Source: Rubricoccus marinus (GTDB lineage: Bacteria > Bacteroidota > Rhodothermia > Rhodothermales > Rubricoccaceae). From it: a DNA stretch of 64,000 nt. The stretch's first letter is position 1, and each line of letters starts with the position of its first letter. Under the pieces are notes generated by a model. The model did not search any database. It had not been told where the DNA came from and saw only the letters and a list, made by a program, of their open reading frames with translations. Location of the stretch: the NCBI RefSeq assembly GCF_002257665.1, contig NZ_MQWB01000001.1, forward strand, positions 3,076,619-3,140,618, given 5' to 3'. The translations under genes were made by a program, and so were the position numbers. This document shows, in pieces, positions 17,178 to 25,711 of the stretch.

Positions 17178-17411
17178 CTAGTGCCAGTGCCCGTGCTCCT
17201 CGGACCATACTTGGCCGGGCGCGCCCTCGCCCTGTGGCCCATCGCCGGCGCCCGAGACCGCAGCGCCCGCGATCAGCACGCCGACGAGGAGCACGAGGCC
17301 GATGATGATCCCCGCCCCGTTCCGACCGATGCCGCTTGATTTCCCAGCGCAGCAGTTTTTGTACTTCTGTCCGCTGCCGCAGGGGCAGGGTGCGTTGCGG
17401 GCGACGTCCAT
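17178..17411 (-). CDS. Small SEC-C motif membrane protein
   Basis: A 77-residue protein that begins with a complete SEC-C zinc motif (NAPCPCGSGQKYKNCCAG, residues 6-23), the module at the end of SecA and in many small proteins that binds zinc and may contact ribosomes or SecB. A single membrane segment follows (about 33-53), then a short tail ending EEHGHWH, which adds His ligands. The SEC-C motif alone does not define a function. The 271-bp gap downstream contains the repeat-built terminator and a variant palindrome abutting the stop codon. Confidence 0.8.
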   Translation of the reverse strand: MDVARNAPCPCGSGQKYKNCCAGKSSGIGRNGAGIIIGLVLLVGVLIAGAAVSGAGDGPQGEGAPGQVWSEEHGHWH

Positions 17412-17457
17412 AGGTGGGAGAGGCGTGGTGCGGCCTCAAGGTAATAGGTCGTGCTGC

Positions 17458-17475
17458 CGCCAGAGGCCTCTGGCG
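17458..17475. repeat. Palindrome in the inverse arrangement
   Basis: CGCCAGAGGCCTCTGGCG, 18 of 18, with the half-sites facing the other way. Sits 15 bp after the CDC48-type gene and 47 bp before the SEC-C start, both on the minus strand. Confidence 0.85.
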
Positions 17476-17489
17476 AGACGCTTTGTTGT

Positions 17490-19811
17490 CTACTGGCCGT
17501 TCTCGGTCTCTGGCGCGATCTGAAAGCCGATGGACCGGTTGCCGCGCGGGTCCTCCTGCCGGAGCTCGCGCTGCATCCGCTCGTACTCCTTCTCGGCCTC
17601 TGGCGTCACGCTCGGGCGCGTGGTCTTGAGGGCTTCGTCGAAGGCGCCCATGGCGACCTCCTCGCCTCCGGCGCGGAGCGTGAGCAGGCCTGCCTTGCGG
17701 ACGAGGTTTTCCAGGTCGGCGCCGGAAAAACGCTCGGTGCGCTCGGCGAGGGCGTCGAGGTCGACGTCGGTCGCCAGAGGCATCTTGCCGGTCTGGATGC
17801 CGAGGATGACGCGGCGGCCCTCCTGGTCCGGGACCGGGACGTAGACGATCTCGTCGAAGCGGCCGGGGCGTAAGAGTGCCGGGTCCAGCAGCGTCGGCCG
17901 GTTGGTGGCCGCGAGGACGACGACGCCCTGCATGTCCTCCAGCCCGTCCATCTCCGCCAGCAGCGTGTTCACCACGCGCTCGGTCACGTTCGAGTCGCCG
18001 ATGCCGGAGCCTCTGGCGGGGGCGAGCGCGTCGATCTCGTCGATAAAGATAACCGTAGGAGCCACCTGGCGGGCGCGCTGGAAGAGGCGGCTGACCTGCT
18101 TTTCGCTTTCGCCGACCCACTTGCTCAGCAGGTCGCTGGACTTCGTGGACACGAAGTTGGCCTCGGCCTCTCGCGCGACGGCCTTGGCCAGAAGCGTCTT
18201 GCCGTTCCCGGGAGGGCCGTAGAGCAGGAAGCCCTTCGCGGGCCGGATGCCGAGCTTTTTGAACGCTTCGGGCTGCTGAAGCGGAAGCTCGACGCCTTCG
18301 CGAAGCTGCATCTTGACCTCTTCTAAGCCGCCGATGTCCTTCCAGCCCACGTTGGGCACCTGGATCTGGATCTCGCGGAGCGCGCTCGGCTGCACGCGGC
18401 GCGTGGCGTCGGTGAAGTCGTCGGCGGTGACGATCAGTTCGTCCAGGACTTCGCCCGGGATCTCGTCCTGCTCCAAGTCGATCTCGGGCAGGATGCGGCG
18501 GAGCGCGCTGATCGCGGCCTCTCGCGCGAGGGCACCGAGGTCGGCGCCGACGAATCCGTAGGTCGTCCGCGCGAGCGTGTCCAAGTCCACGTCCTCCGCC
18601 AGAGGCATCCCGCGGGTGTGGATGTCGAGGATCTGACGGCGACCGCTCGTGTCGGGCACGCCGATCACGATCTCGCGGTCGAAGCGGCCCGGACGGCGCA
18701 GCGCGGGGTCGATGGAGTCCGGCCGGTTCGTCGCGCCGATCACGACGACGTTGCCGCGCGATTCGAGCCCGTCGAGAAGGGTCAGAAGCTGGGCCACGAC
18801 GCGGCGCTCGGCCTCGCCGGTCTCGTCGCGCGCGGGCGCGATGGAGTCGATCTCGTCGATAAAGATGATGGCGGGCGCGTTCTGCTCCGCCTCCTCGAAC
18901 ACCTCGCGCAAGCGGCCCTCGCTCTCGCCGTAGTAGCGGCCCATGATCTCGGGGCCGTTGATGACGAGAAAGTGCGCGTTGGTCTCGTTCGCGACGGCCT
19001 TTGCGAGCAGCGTTTTGCCCGTTCCGGGCGGGCCGTAGAGCAGCACGCCCTTGGGTGGGTCGATGCCGAGCCGCGAGAACAACTCGGGGTGCTTGAGCGG
19101 AAGTTCGATCATCTCGCGCACCTGATCGACCGTGTCGCCCAGGCCGCCGATGTCGTCGTACGTGATGCCGACGGGGCCTTCGCCGCTCTCGGGCTCGGCG
19201 TACTCGGGGAGCAACTCGATCTCGGTCTCCTCGGTCACCTGCACGATCCCGCGCGGGTTGCTCTGGGTGACGACAAGTCGGATTTCTTGCAGACCGAAGC
19301 CGCGCTGCTGGCCAAAGAGTTGGCGGTACAGGTCGGGCGGCATCCCGGGCAGGTTGCCGCCTTCGGGGCCCGCGCCCTGGCGGTAGACGCTGGTGCTGAC
19401 GACGTCGCCAGAGGCCAGCGGGCGGCCCATAAGCGTGCGCAGAAGCGCGCGACCCGAACCTTGCAACCGCACGCCCTGCTGGGCGGGCGCGAGCACGACT
19501 TTCTTCGCGGGCTGCACCTGGGCAGGCGCGATCTCGACGTGGTCGCCCATGCCGACGCCGGCGTTGGCGCGCAAGAGGCCATCCAGCCGGATGATGTCCA
19601 GCCCGGCATCGGCGCTGTACGGCGGGAGCGCGATGGCGGGCGTGGTGCGCTTGCCGGTGAGGGCCACGATGGCCCCTGGCGCGAGGCCAAGCGCGGCCAA
19701 GCTTTCAGCGTTGATGCGGGCGACGCCCTTGCCGACGTCGGGGTTCTGGGCGCCGGCCACCTGGAGGCGGACGGTGTCGGTGCGGTCGGGGGCGGTCGGG
19801 ACTTCGGCCAT
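17490..19811 (-). CDS. CDC48/VAT-type AAA+ ATPase
   Basis: A 773-residue double-AAA+ unfoldase of the Cdc48/p97/VAT class, which pulls proteins apart with ATP. It has a double-psi-barrel N-domain (about 1-190), then D1 with Walker A GPPGTGKT at 260-267, Walker B IIFIDEID and arginine-finger segment RRPGRFDRE, and D2 with Walker A GPPGNGKT at 532-539, Walker B VIFIDEID and RPGRFDEIVYVPVPD. Both sites look intact. The C-terminus has no hydrophobic-Tyr-X proteasome motif. Such genes are standard in archaea and scattered in bacteria. No obvious substrate adaptor is adjacent; the nearest same-strand neighbour upstream is the Cys-cluster protein, 139 bp away. Confidence 0.92.
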   Translation of the reverse strand: MAEVPTAPDRTDTVRLQVAGAQNPDVGKGVARINAESLAALGLAPGAIVALTGKRTTPAIALPPYSADAGLDIIRLDGLLRANAGVGMGDHVEIAPAQVQPAKKVVLAPAQQGVRLQGSGRALLRTLMGRPLASGDVVSTSVYRQGAGPEGGNLPGMPPDLYRQLFGQQRGFGLQEIRLVVTQSNPRGIVQVTEETEIELLPEYAEPESGEGPVGITYDDIGGLGDTVDQVREMIELPLKHPELFSRLGIDPPKGVLLYGPPGTGKTLLAKAVANETNAHFLVINGPEIMGRYYGESEGRLREVFEEAEQNAPAIIFIDEIDSIAPARDETGEAERRVVAQLLTLLDGLESRGNVVVIGATNRPDSIDPALRRPGRFDREIVIGVPDTSGRRQILDIHTRGMPLAEDVDLDTLARTTYGFVGADLGALAREAAISALRRILPEIDLEQDEIPGEVLDELIVTADDFTDATRRVQPSALREIQIQVPNVGWKDIGGLEEVKMQLREGVELPLQQPEAFKKLGIRPAKGFLLYGPPGNGKTLLAKAVAREAEANFVSTKSSDLLSKWVGESEKQVSRLFQRARQVAPTVIFIDEIDALAPARGSGIGDSNVTERVVNTLLAEMDGLEDMQGVVVLAATNRPTLLDPALLRPGRFDEIVYVPVPDQEGRRVILGIQTGKMPLATDVDLDALAERTERFSGADLENLVRKAGLLTLRAGGEEVAMGAFDEALKTTRPSVTPEAEKEYERMQRELRQEDPRGNRSIGFQIAPETENGQ

Positions 19812-19950
19812 GTCGAGCGGTTCTCAGATCTGGCCGCGTTCCACGTCCGGCGCCGCGTGGGGTTCGCGCGCGCCAGAGGCCTCACAGGGTGTTCGCGGGC
19901 CTCTGGCGGGTGGCTGCGTCGCCAGAGGCCGGGCACCTCTCGCCAGAGGC

Positions 19951-20601
19951 TCAGGAGGTGGCCGGGGGCGCGCCTGCGGCGTCGAGCCAGCGGTGGAGCA
20001 GGGCAAGGTGGAGGTCTACGCGGTCCTCTACGCTCTCGGGAACGGGGACGTCTCTGGCGTCGCAGTCGGTGCGGACGGCGGCGTCCACGTCGGAGACCGG
20101 GGGCGGAGCGCCGGGGTCGGCGCCGTCATCGTCGAGCGCGCCAGCGGCGCGGAGGGCGACGGCCTCGTACTGAACCGAACGGCGCGCATAAGGCGGCACG
20201 CCCTGCGCCTGCAGGTAGCCCTCTACGTCTCCAGCCTCGCCGTAGACCCCGGCCGACTCGGGGTGCGGCTCTACCGGGATAAACATCTCGGCGCCCCCGG
20301 GCATCGTGATCCACCCGAGCGGGTAGAGGCGGCACGCCAGAGGTCGCCCCGCGTGGACGGCGCACCGCCCGGCGTCGTAGTGCACGCACACGCCGCCATC
20401 GGTCCAGCGCAGCGTGCTCGTTTCGGGGTCGACGCTTGTCGCGAGGGCCTCGGACGTGGAGACGCCCAGCGCTTCGGCGAGCCGCGCGACCTCGTAGGGG
20501 CCGACCGAGATCTGCTTTCCGTGGCAGCAGCGGCCGCAGCCGTTGCACCGGTACGAGAAAGAGTCGCGCCGGGTCTTGGGGACGACGGGTAGGCGGTACA
20601 C
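19951..20601 (-). CDS. YkgJ-type cysteine-cluster protein
   Basis: A 216-residue cytosolic protein with the zinc- or iron-chelating Cys cluster of the CxxCxxCC family: RCNGCGRCC at residues 18-26, then VCVHYDAGRCAVHAGRPLACRLYPLGW near 70-98. The Cys set is complete. Biochemical role unknown in the family. The C-terminal 90 residues are acidic and not conserved to my eye. It lies 3 nt after the next upstream gene on the same strand, so the two form an operon. Confidence 0.82.
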   Translation of the reverse strand: MYRLPVVPKTRRDSFSYRCNGCGRCCHGKQISVGPYEVARLAEALGVSTSEALATSVDPETSTLRWTDGGVCVHYDAGRCAVHAGRPLACRLYPLGWITMPGGAEMFIPVEPHPESAGVYGEAGDVEGYLQAQGVPPYARRSVQYEAVALRAAGALDDDGADPGAPPPVSDVDAAVRTDCDARDVPVPESVEDRVDLHLALLHRWLDAAGAPPATS

Positions 20602-20604
20602 GGC

Positions 20605-20904
20605 CTAGAACTTGACCTTGATGCGCGCAGTCCCGAGCGCCTCGGGGGCGCGGCCTGTGAGCCGCTCCATCTTCATAAGGCTCCGGCCGTCGCCGCGACC
20701 GAGCATCTCGGCCTGCACGTTTTCCATCGTGATAATGAGGTACGGCTCGCCCTGGCCGGGCTTGTAAAAGGCGAGGCGGTAGTCGCCGTCTTCCTCTGGC
20801 GCCGTCGCGGCAAAAGCGGTGGGGGCGCCGAGGCCGAGCGCGAGGGCGCCAGCGACGCGCTTGAGGCTCTCGCGGCGGGTGACGGTCTTGTGGGGTGTGC
20901 TCAT
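20605..20904 (-). CDS. Small exported protein with Tat-like signal
   Basis: A 99-residue protein starting MSTPHKTVTRRESLKRVAGALALGLG, a twin-arginine signal (TRRESLKR) with hydrophobic core and cleavage near AFAA. The mature part is about 65 residues (DYRLAFYKPGQGEPYLIITMENVQAE) with no known domain. Export through Tat suggests folding or cofactor binding in the cytoplasm, but no cofactor motif is visible. The ATG at 20904 was chosen for the signal peptide; the frame extends 21 codons further upstream. It is transcribed away from the rhodopsin gene and coupled to the Cys-cluster gene. Confidence 0.7.
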   Translation of the reverse strand: MSTPHKTVTRRESLKRVAGALALGLGAPTAFAATAPEEDGDYRLAFYKPGQGEPYLIITMENVQAEMLGRGDGRSLMKMERLTGRAPEALGTARIKVKF

Positions 20905-21004
20905 GGCAGGTAAAAGGGAGGTCACCACCACATACGTCGTCTCTTCCTGAACAAGACCATCAGGCACTCCGCAGAGCGGTGCGACGCGTTGCGCGCCGAG
21001 CCAG

Positions 21005-21022
21005 GCCTCTGGCGCCAGAGGC
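21005..21022. repeat. Exact 18-bp palindrome upstream of the rhodopsin
   Basis: 18 of 18, in the divergent 197-bp gap, 80 bp before the rhodopsin start codon. Here it cannot be a terminator for either neighbour. Confidence 0.85.
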
Positions 21023-21101
21023 CTCGGGGATGCCCTGATTGTCGGCGCGTGCGGAGCCCTGGGGGCAGGGTTGGGTAGACCTCACCCCCCTCTACGTCTG
21101 C

Positions 21102-21803
21102 ATGTCGCTCGAAACCCTCCTGTATACCGTCTACATCGCCAGCATGGCGGCAGGCGCCCTGTTGTTCCTCTCGTGGATGCGCGACCCGAAGGGCGTGCCC
21201 GTCTGGGAGTACATCGTGGCTGCGCTGATCCCCGTCTGGTCCGGACTGGCGTACCTCGCGATGGCGCTCGGATTGGGCACGGCAGAGATCGCCGGTCAGA
21301 CGACCTACTGGGCCCGGTATGCGGACTGGGTGGTGACCACACCGCTGCTCTTGACGGCGCTGTGGATGACGGCCGTCACGCGGAGCGACAAGAGCAAGCA
21401 CGTCCCCCTCCTGCTCGGACTCGTCAGCGCGGACATCATCATGATCCTGTGCGGGCTCGTGGGCGACCTCTCGTCTGGACCGGCGCGCTACGTCTACTTC
21501 GGCATCGGCGTGGCCGCGCTTGTCGTCGTGTTCGCGCTCACGTGGGGGCCGCTCCGGCGCGTGGCCGAGCAGGACCCCGAGATCGGTGGCATCTACCGGA
21601 AGGTGGCGGCGTACCTCGCTTTGTTCTGGATCGGCTACCCGCTCACGTGGATCCTCGGGCCGTCGGGATTGGGCATCGTGGGACAGACGGTGGACACCAC
21701 GTTGTTCATCCTGCTGCCCATCTTTTCCAAGGTCGGCTTCAGCATCGTTGACCTCGGAATGCTCCGGGCCGCTGGCGGCACAGGCTGCGCGGCGCATGAG
21801 TAA
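21102..21803 (+). CDS. Xenorhodopsin-type microbial rhodopsin
   Basis: A 233-residue seven-helix retinal protein. The Schiff-base lysine is K210 in PIFSKVGF. Helix C reads ARYADWVVTTPLLLTA, giving R72, D75, T79, T80 and P81. The bacteriorhodopsin D85, T89, D96 positions are therefore D75, T79 and A86. The helix G position of bacteriorhodopsin D212 is P206; this Pro is the hallmark of the Anabaena sensory rhodopsin / xenorhodopsin clade, and the numbers D75, P206 and K210 coincide with that protein. Helix D (VSADIIMILCGLVGDL) and helix F (LALFWIGYPLTWILGPSG) are canonical. Characterised xenorhodopsins pump protons inward. No retinal-forming gene or transducer is adjacent. The ATG at 21102 fits the usual length. 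Confidence 0.93.
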   Translation: MSLETLLYTVYIASMAAGALLFLSWMRDPKGVPVWEYIVAALIPVWSGLAYLAMALGLGTAEIAGQTTYWARYADWVVTTPLLLTALWMTAVTRSDKSKHVPLLLGLVSADIIMILCGLVGDLSSGPARYVYFGIGVAALVVVFALTWGPLRRVAEQDPEIGGIYRKVAAYLALFWIGYPLTWILGPSGLGIVGQTVDTTLFILLPIFSKVGFSIVDLGMLRAAGGTGCAAHE

Positions 21804-21804
21804 G

Positions 21805-21822
21805 CGCCAGAGGCCTCTGGCG
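21805..21822. repeat. Palindrome in the inverse arrangement after the rhodopsin
   Basis: 18 of 18 copy beginning 2 nt after the stop codon; likely end of the rhodopsin transcript. Confidence 0.85.
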
Positions 21823-21897
21823 ACCGCCACGAACTGGGCACGGGGTCGGGCGTAGGCCTCCCTCCTCACCCGCCCACCGTTGCGCCTCATCACCCCC

Positions 21898-22848
21898 ATG
21901 CGCGCCGTTCGTTTCCACGACTTCGGCCCGCCGTCCGTGCTCCGCGTCGAGGAAGCGCCCGACCCCGAGATCGAGGACGACCTGCTGCTCGTCCGCGTGG
22001 CCGCGACGGGGCTCAACCCGATCGATACCGACATCCGCGGTGGGCGCGTCTCCGGGGTTTTGACGGGCACGCCGCCGCGCGGGCTCGGCGTCGAGGTGGC
22101 AGGCACCGTCGTGCGGTCGGGGCCTCTGGCGAGCCGCTACCGCGAAGGCGACCGTGTGATCGGCACGATGCCGACGTTTAAGGGCGAGGGCTACGCCGAG
22201 TTCGTCGCGTTGCCTGAGGAGGACGCCGCGCCGTGGCCCCAGAACCTCTCGGCGCCAGAGGCCGCGTCCATGCCTCTGGCGGCGCTGACCGCACTCCAAG
22301 CCCTCCGCGCGAAGGGAGGCCTCCGCGCGCGGCACCGCGTGCTCATCCACGGCGCCTCTGGCGGCGTGGGCACGATGGCGGTGCAGATCGCGGCTCTGCT
22401 CGGCGGCGAGGTGGTGGCAACCGCGAGCGCGGAGCACCTAGACCTGGTGCGGAGCCTCGGCGCGCACGAGGCCGTGGACTACCGCGCCGAGGACGTCACG
22501 CGCCGCGATGGCTTCGACCTCGTGTTCGACGTGGCGGGCACGCTCCCGTTCGGCCTCGCGCGGCCCATGCTCCGCTCGGCGGGCGCCTACATCACGACCC
22601 AAGTCAGCCCCGGCGTCGTCACGCGGACGGTTTTGCAGAAGGCCATGCCCGGCCCGGTGATGGCGTACTCCCAGGCCGCCCCGGACGGCCCCGCGCTGGA
22701 ATGGCTCGCCACCCTTTTCGCCTCTGGCGCGGCGCGCGTCGTCATGGACCGCACGTTCGCGATGGACGAGGCGCCCCAAGCGCACGCGCACCTCGAAGGC
22801 CCCCACGGCCCCGGCAAATGCGCGCTGATCGTGGACGAGAGCCAGTAG
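21898..22848 (+). CDS. Zinc-free medium-chain reductase (quinone oxidoreductase type)
   Basis: A 316-residue NAD(P)H-dependent reductase of the MDR superfamily. A GroES-like N-domain (about 1-120) is followed by a Rossmann domain with HGASGGVGTMAVQIAALLG near residue 150. The Cys/His residues of zinc alcohol dehydrogenases are absent, as in quinone or enone reductases. Length is normal. Start placed at the ATG that gives MRAVRFHDFGPPSVLRVEE, the usual family start; six further codons are open upstream. Substrate unknown. The epimerase-like gene follows after 63 nt and may share the transcript, though a palindrome lies between. Confidence 0.87.
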   Translation: MRAVRFHDFGPPSVLRVEEAPDPEIEDDLLLVRVAATGLNPIDTDIRGGRVSGVLTGTPPRGLGVEVAGTVVRSGPLASRYREGDRVIGTMPTFKGEGYAEFVALPEEDAAPWPQNLSAPEAASMPLAALTALQALRAKGGLRARHRVLIHGASGGVGTMAVQIAALLGGEVVATASAEHLDLVRSLGAHEAVDYRAEDVTRRDGFDLVFDVAGTLPFGLARPMLRSAGAYITTQVSPGVVTRTVLQKAMPGPVMAYSQAAPDGPALEWLATLFASGAARVVMDRTFAMDEAPQAHAHLEGPHGPGKCALIVDESQ

Positions 22849-22866
22849 GCTTCTGGCGCCAGAGGC
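22849..22866. repeat. 18-bp palindrome, one mismatch
   Basis: GCTTCTGGCGCCAGAGGC begins at the base after the reductase stop codon. Confidence 0.8.
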
Positions 22867-22911
22867 CCCGCGCGCTGCGATCTTGCCGTCTCCCTAGCCC
22901 CACGCCCCACC

Positions 22912-23886
22912 ATGCGCACCGTCTTCCTCACCGGCGGGACCGGCTTTGTCGGCAGCCACGTCGCCGAAGAGTTCAAGAGGCGCGGCTGGAGCGTGCGCGC
23001 GCTCGTCCGCTCCGACCCGAAGTGGCTGACCGGCCTGGGCGTCGAGACCGTCCGCGGCGACCTCTCCGACCTCCACGCCCTCGCGCAAGCGGCCTCTGGC
23101 GCCGAGGTCGTCGTCCACGCTGCCGCGCTGACGCGCGCGCCCACGCTGGACGAACTGCGTGAGGCCAACGTGGTGGGCACGCTGCGGCTTCTGGACGCTT
23201 GCGCGAGCGCGTCCAAACCGCCCGAGCGCGTCGTGATCGTGAGCAGCCTCGCCGCGGTCGGTCCGAGCGGCGCGCGGCCTCTGGCGGAGGGCGACCCGCT
23301 GCGGCCGATTTCGAACTACGGCCGCTCCAAGGCCGAGATGGAAGAGCGCGTTGCCGCCCACCCCCTCGCGGACCGCGTGACGATCGTGCGCCCGCCCGCC
23401 GTCTACGGACCGCGCGAGGCCGACATCTACACCGTGATCAAGACCGCCGCCCGCCAGAGGCTCTTCCCCATTGTGGGCGACGCACACGCTCGGACGCTGG
23501 ACCTGGTCTTCGTGCGCGACCTGGCGCGCGGGATCGTGGACGCAGCCGAAACGCCAGAGGCCGCGGGGGAAACGTTTTTCCTAGGGGGCGAGGCGCATTC
23601 GTGGAACGAGATCCATCGCGAGGTGACCGCTGCGCTCGGGACGGGCGCGATCAAGGTCAAGGTTTCGCCGCGGGTCGTCGCGCCCATCGGCGCACTCGTA
23701 GAGGGCGTCGGCAAATTGTTCGGAGCGTACCCGCCGCTCAACCGCGAAAAGGCGCGAGAGGCTAAAGAGGCGTGGGTGGCGTCGTCGGCGAAGGCGCGGA
23801 TGGCCTTCGGCTACGCGCCCGAGGTGCCTCTGGCGGAGGGCATGCGCGAGACCGTGGCGTGGTACCGCGCCGAAGGCTGGCTGTAG
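22912..23886 (+). CDS. NAD-dependent epimerase/dehydratase (extended SDR)
   Basis: A 324-residue sugar-nucleotide or sterol-type SDR. The N-terminal nucleotide site is TGGTGFVGS (residues 7-15), DLSD marks the second strand, VSSLAAVG holds the catalytic Ser and NYGRSK the Tyr-xxx-Lys pair, all in expected order. RPPAVYGPRE is the usual substrate-loop motif. It reads like the general NAD-dependent epimerase group rather than a specific UDP-sugar enzyme; substrate not assignable. Ends 40 nt before the terminator of the opposing tRNA gene. Confidence 0.88.
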   Translation: MRTVFLTGGTGFVGSHVAEEFKRRGWSVRALVRSDPKWLTGLGVETVRGDLSDLHALAQAASGAEVVVHAAALTRAPTLDELREANVVGTLRLLDACASASKPPERVVIVSSLAAVGPSGARPLAEGDPLRPISNYGRSKAEMEERVAAHPLADRVTIVRPPAVYGPREADIYTVIKTAARQRLFPIVGDAHARTLDLVFVRDLARGIVDAAETPEAAGETFFLGGEAHSWNEIHREVTAALGTGAIKVKVSPRVVAPIGALVEGVGKLFGAYPPLNREKAREAKEAWVASSAKARMAFGYAPEVPLAEGMRETVAWYRAEGWL

Positions 23887-23926
23887 CGTCAGAGGCCTTT
23901 GGCGGCACATGCGGGTAGCCCCAACG

Positions 23927-23961
23927 CAAAACCCCTCGGCACGCGAGCGCGCCGAGGGGTT
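23927..23961 (-). terminator. Intrinsic terminator of tRNA-Leu
   Basis: AACCCCTCGGC / GCCGAGGGGTT hairpin with a 10-nt loop, followed on the minus strand by TTTT, starting 3 nt past the tRNA 3' end. Confidence 0.9.
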
Positions 23962-23963
23962 CG

Positions 23964-24047
23964 TGCCTGGAGTGGGACTCGAACCCACAAGGCCGTGAAG
24001 CCAGCGGTGTTTGAGACCGCCGCGTATACCAATTCCGCCATCCAGGC
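23964..24047 (-). tRNA. tRNA-Leu (CAA anticodon)
   Basis: 84 nt with a 7-bp acceptor stem (GCCTGGA / TCCAGGC) and discriminator A, D-arm GGCGGAATTGG, anticodon loop CTCAAAC giving CAA, a long variable arm and T-loop TTCGAGT. Long variable arm and A73 are leucine features. CCA is not encoded. It reads UUG. Confidence 0.95.
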
Positions 24048-24074
24048 AAAGCACGGCAGGCCGTGCGCGGAGCC

Positions 24075-24082
24075 CCAAGCTA
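24075..24082 (-). promoter_or_regulatory. Candidate -7 box (TAGCTTGG) for tRNA-Leu
   Basis: Ends 28 nt before the tRNA 5' end on the minus strand; the TACCTTTC box of tRNA-Ser is at an almost identical distance. Confidence 0.4.
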
Positions 24083-24253
24083 CCGCCTCTGGCGCCACGC
24101 GTCTAGCGCTTCCCTCGACCACGCCAGAGGCTTCACGCGCGCCCCACACGCCAAAGGCTACGCACGGGTAACGCGGGGCGGCCCTCTAGCGCGGGGGTGA
24201 CGCCGAACCCGTCACCCGAGCTTGCGTACCCTCCGCCTCTCACCCCCTGTTCG

Positions 24254-25711
24254 ATGCCGCTCGTCCTGCTCGCCAACCGCGCACCCATCCGGCAAACGCC
24301 CACGGGCTGGGAGGCCGCCCTGGGAGGCCTCGCCTCGGCCCTGCTGCCCGTTCTGGAAGACCGCGGCGGCGCGTGGGTCGCCATGCGAGAGCCCGAGGAC
24401 GGCGCGCCCCTCATGCAGCCGTACCCCGAAGCGAGCCCGACGTTTACCGTCCACCGGGTGCCGTTGGAAGAGGAGGAGTTCAAGGACTACTACAACGGGA
24501 TGTCCAATCAGGTGCTGTGGCCGCTGGCGCATTACCTGGTCAACCATGTGGCGCCGGAGCGGGCTTTCCGCGGCGCCTACCGCGCCGTCAACCGCCGCTT
24601 CGCTGAGGCCGCGCTCGCCGCAGCCGCCGAGGTCTCCAGCGCTCCCCCCGCGACGAGCGGAGCCTCTGGCGACGCGGACCCGGTCCAGTTCTGGATTCAG
24701 GACTACCACCTCATGCTTGTGCCGGAGTTGATCCGCCAGAGGCGGCCTGGCGCCCGCATCGGGCACTTCTGGCACATCCCCTGGCCCGCGCCCGAGGTGT
24801 TCCGCATCCTCCCCTCCGCCCGCGAGCTCCTGCGCGGGATGCTCGGTGCCGACCTCGTCGGCTTCCACACCGACGGCGACGCGGAGAACTTCCGCGAGTC
24901 CGCGCGCGACCTCGTCGGCGCGACCGTAGAGGGGCACGACGTGCTCTGGGAGGGGCGCCGCGTCCGCGCCGAGCGCCACCCCATCGGCATCGACGTGGAG
25001 AAGTTCGAGGCCTTCGGCCACGACGCCCACATCGCGCAAGAGGCTGACACCTTCCGGCGGGAGATCTTCGCAGACCACATCGTGCTCGGCATCGACCGCC
25101 TGGACTACACGAAGGGGCTCCTGCTCCGGCTGGAAGCCTTCGAGCGCTTTCTGGAGTCCTACCCGGAGATGCACGGCCACGTCGCCATGTTTCAGATCGC
25201 GACGCCGAGCCGCACAGGGATTCCGGCCTACGCGCAACTCAAGCGCAAGGTGGAGCAGGCCGTGGGCCGCATCAACGGGCGCTTCGCGGAGGGCGCGTGG
25301 ACGCCCATCCACTACCGCTACCGCGCGTACACGCAGCAAGAGCTCGCCGCGCTCTACCGCGCCGCCGACGTGGCGCTCGTGACGCCTCTGCGCGACGGGA
25401 TGAACCTCGTCGCCCACGAGTTCGGCGCCATCTCCGGCGCGGCCATGGACGACGGCGCTCAGCCGGGCGTCCTCATCCTCAGCGAGCTAGCCGGCGCCTC
25501 CGACTACCTCGACGGCGCCGTCTGCGTCAACCCCTACGACACCGACGGACTGGCTCGCGTCCTCCGCGCCGCCATCGACCTGCCTCTCGCGGAAAAGCGC
25601 CGCCGCCTCTCGCTCGTGCGGGAGGCCGTGCGCGGCCTTGACGTCCACGCCTGGGCCGCTCGCTTCCTGGACCGGCTAGGGGAAAGCCAGCCAGTAGCCA
25701 GTAGCCAGTAG
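24254..25711 (+). CDS. otsA: Trehalose-6-phosphate synthase
   Basis: A 485-residue GT20 glycosyltransferase joining UDP-glucose and glucose-6-phosphate. Family blocks are in order: ANRAPI at the start with WEAALGGLASAL for the nucleotide loop, WIQDYHLMLVPELIR, GHFWHIPWPAPEVFRILP, GFHTDGDAENF, GIDRLDYTKGLLLRLEAFE, and LVTPLRDGMNLVAHEFGA near the end. All look intact. The ATG at 24254 gives the usual MPLVLLANRAPI start. The C-terminus runs into a TAGCCAG tandem repeat, which supplies the last residues (PVASSQ) and the stop codon. otsB follows after 185 nt, completing trehalose synthesis, an osmolyte route that fits a marine or salt-adapted bacterium. Confidence 0.95.
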   Translation: MPLVLLANRAPIRQTPTGWEAALGGLASALLPVLEDRGGAWVAMREPEDGAPLMQPYPEASPTFTVHRVPLEEEEFKDYYNGMSNQVLWPLAHYLVNHVAPERAFRGAYRAVNRRFAEAALAAAAEVSSAPPATSGASGDADPVQFWIQDYHLMLVPELIRQRRPGARIGHFWHIPWPAPEVFRILPSARELLRGMLGADLVGFHTDGDAENFRESARDLVGATVEGHDVLWEGRRVRAERHPIGIDVEKFEAFGHDAHIAQEADTFRREIFADHIVLGIDRLDYTKGLLLRLEAFERFLESYPEMHGHVAMFQIATPSRTGIPAYAQLKRKVEQAVGRINGRFAEGAWTPIHYRYRAYTQQELAALYRAADVALVTPLRDGMNLVAHEFGAISGAAMDDGAQPGVLILSELAGASDYLDGAVCVNPYDTDGLARVLRAAIDLPLAEKRRRLSLVREAVRGLDVHAWAARFLDRLGESQPVASSQ

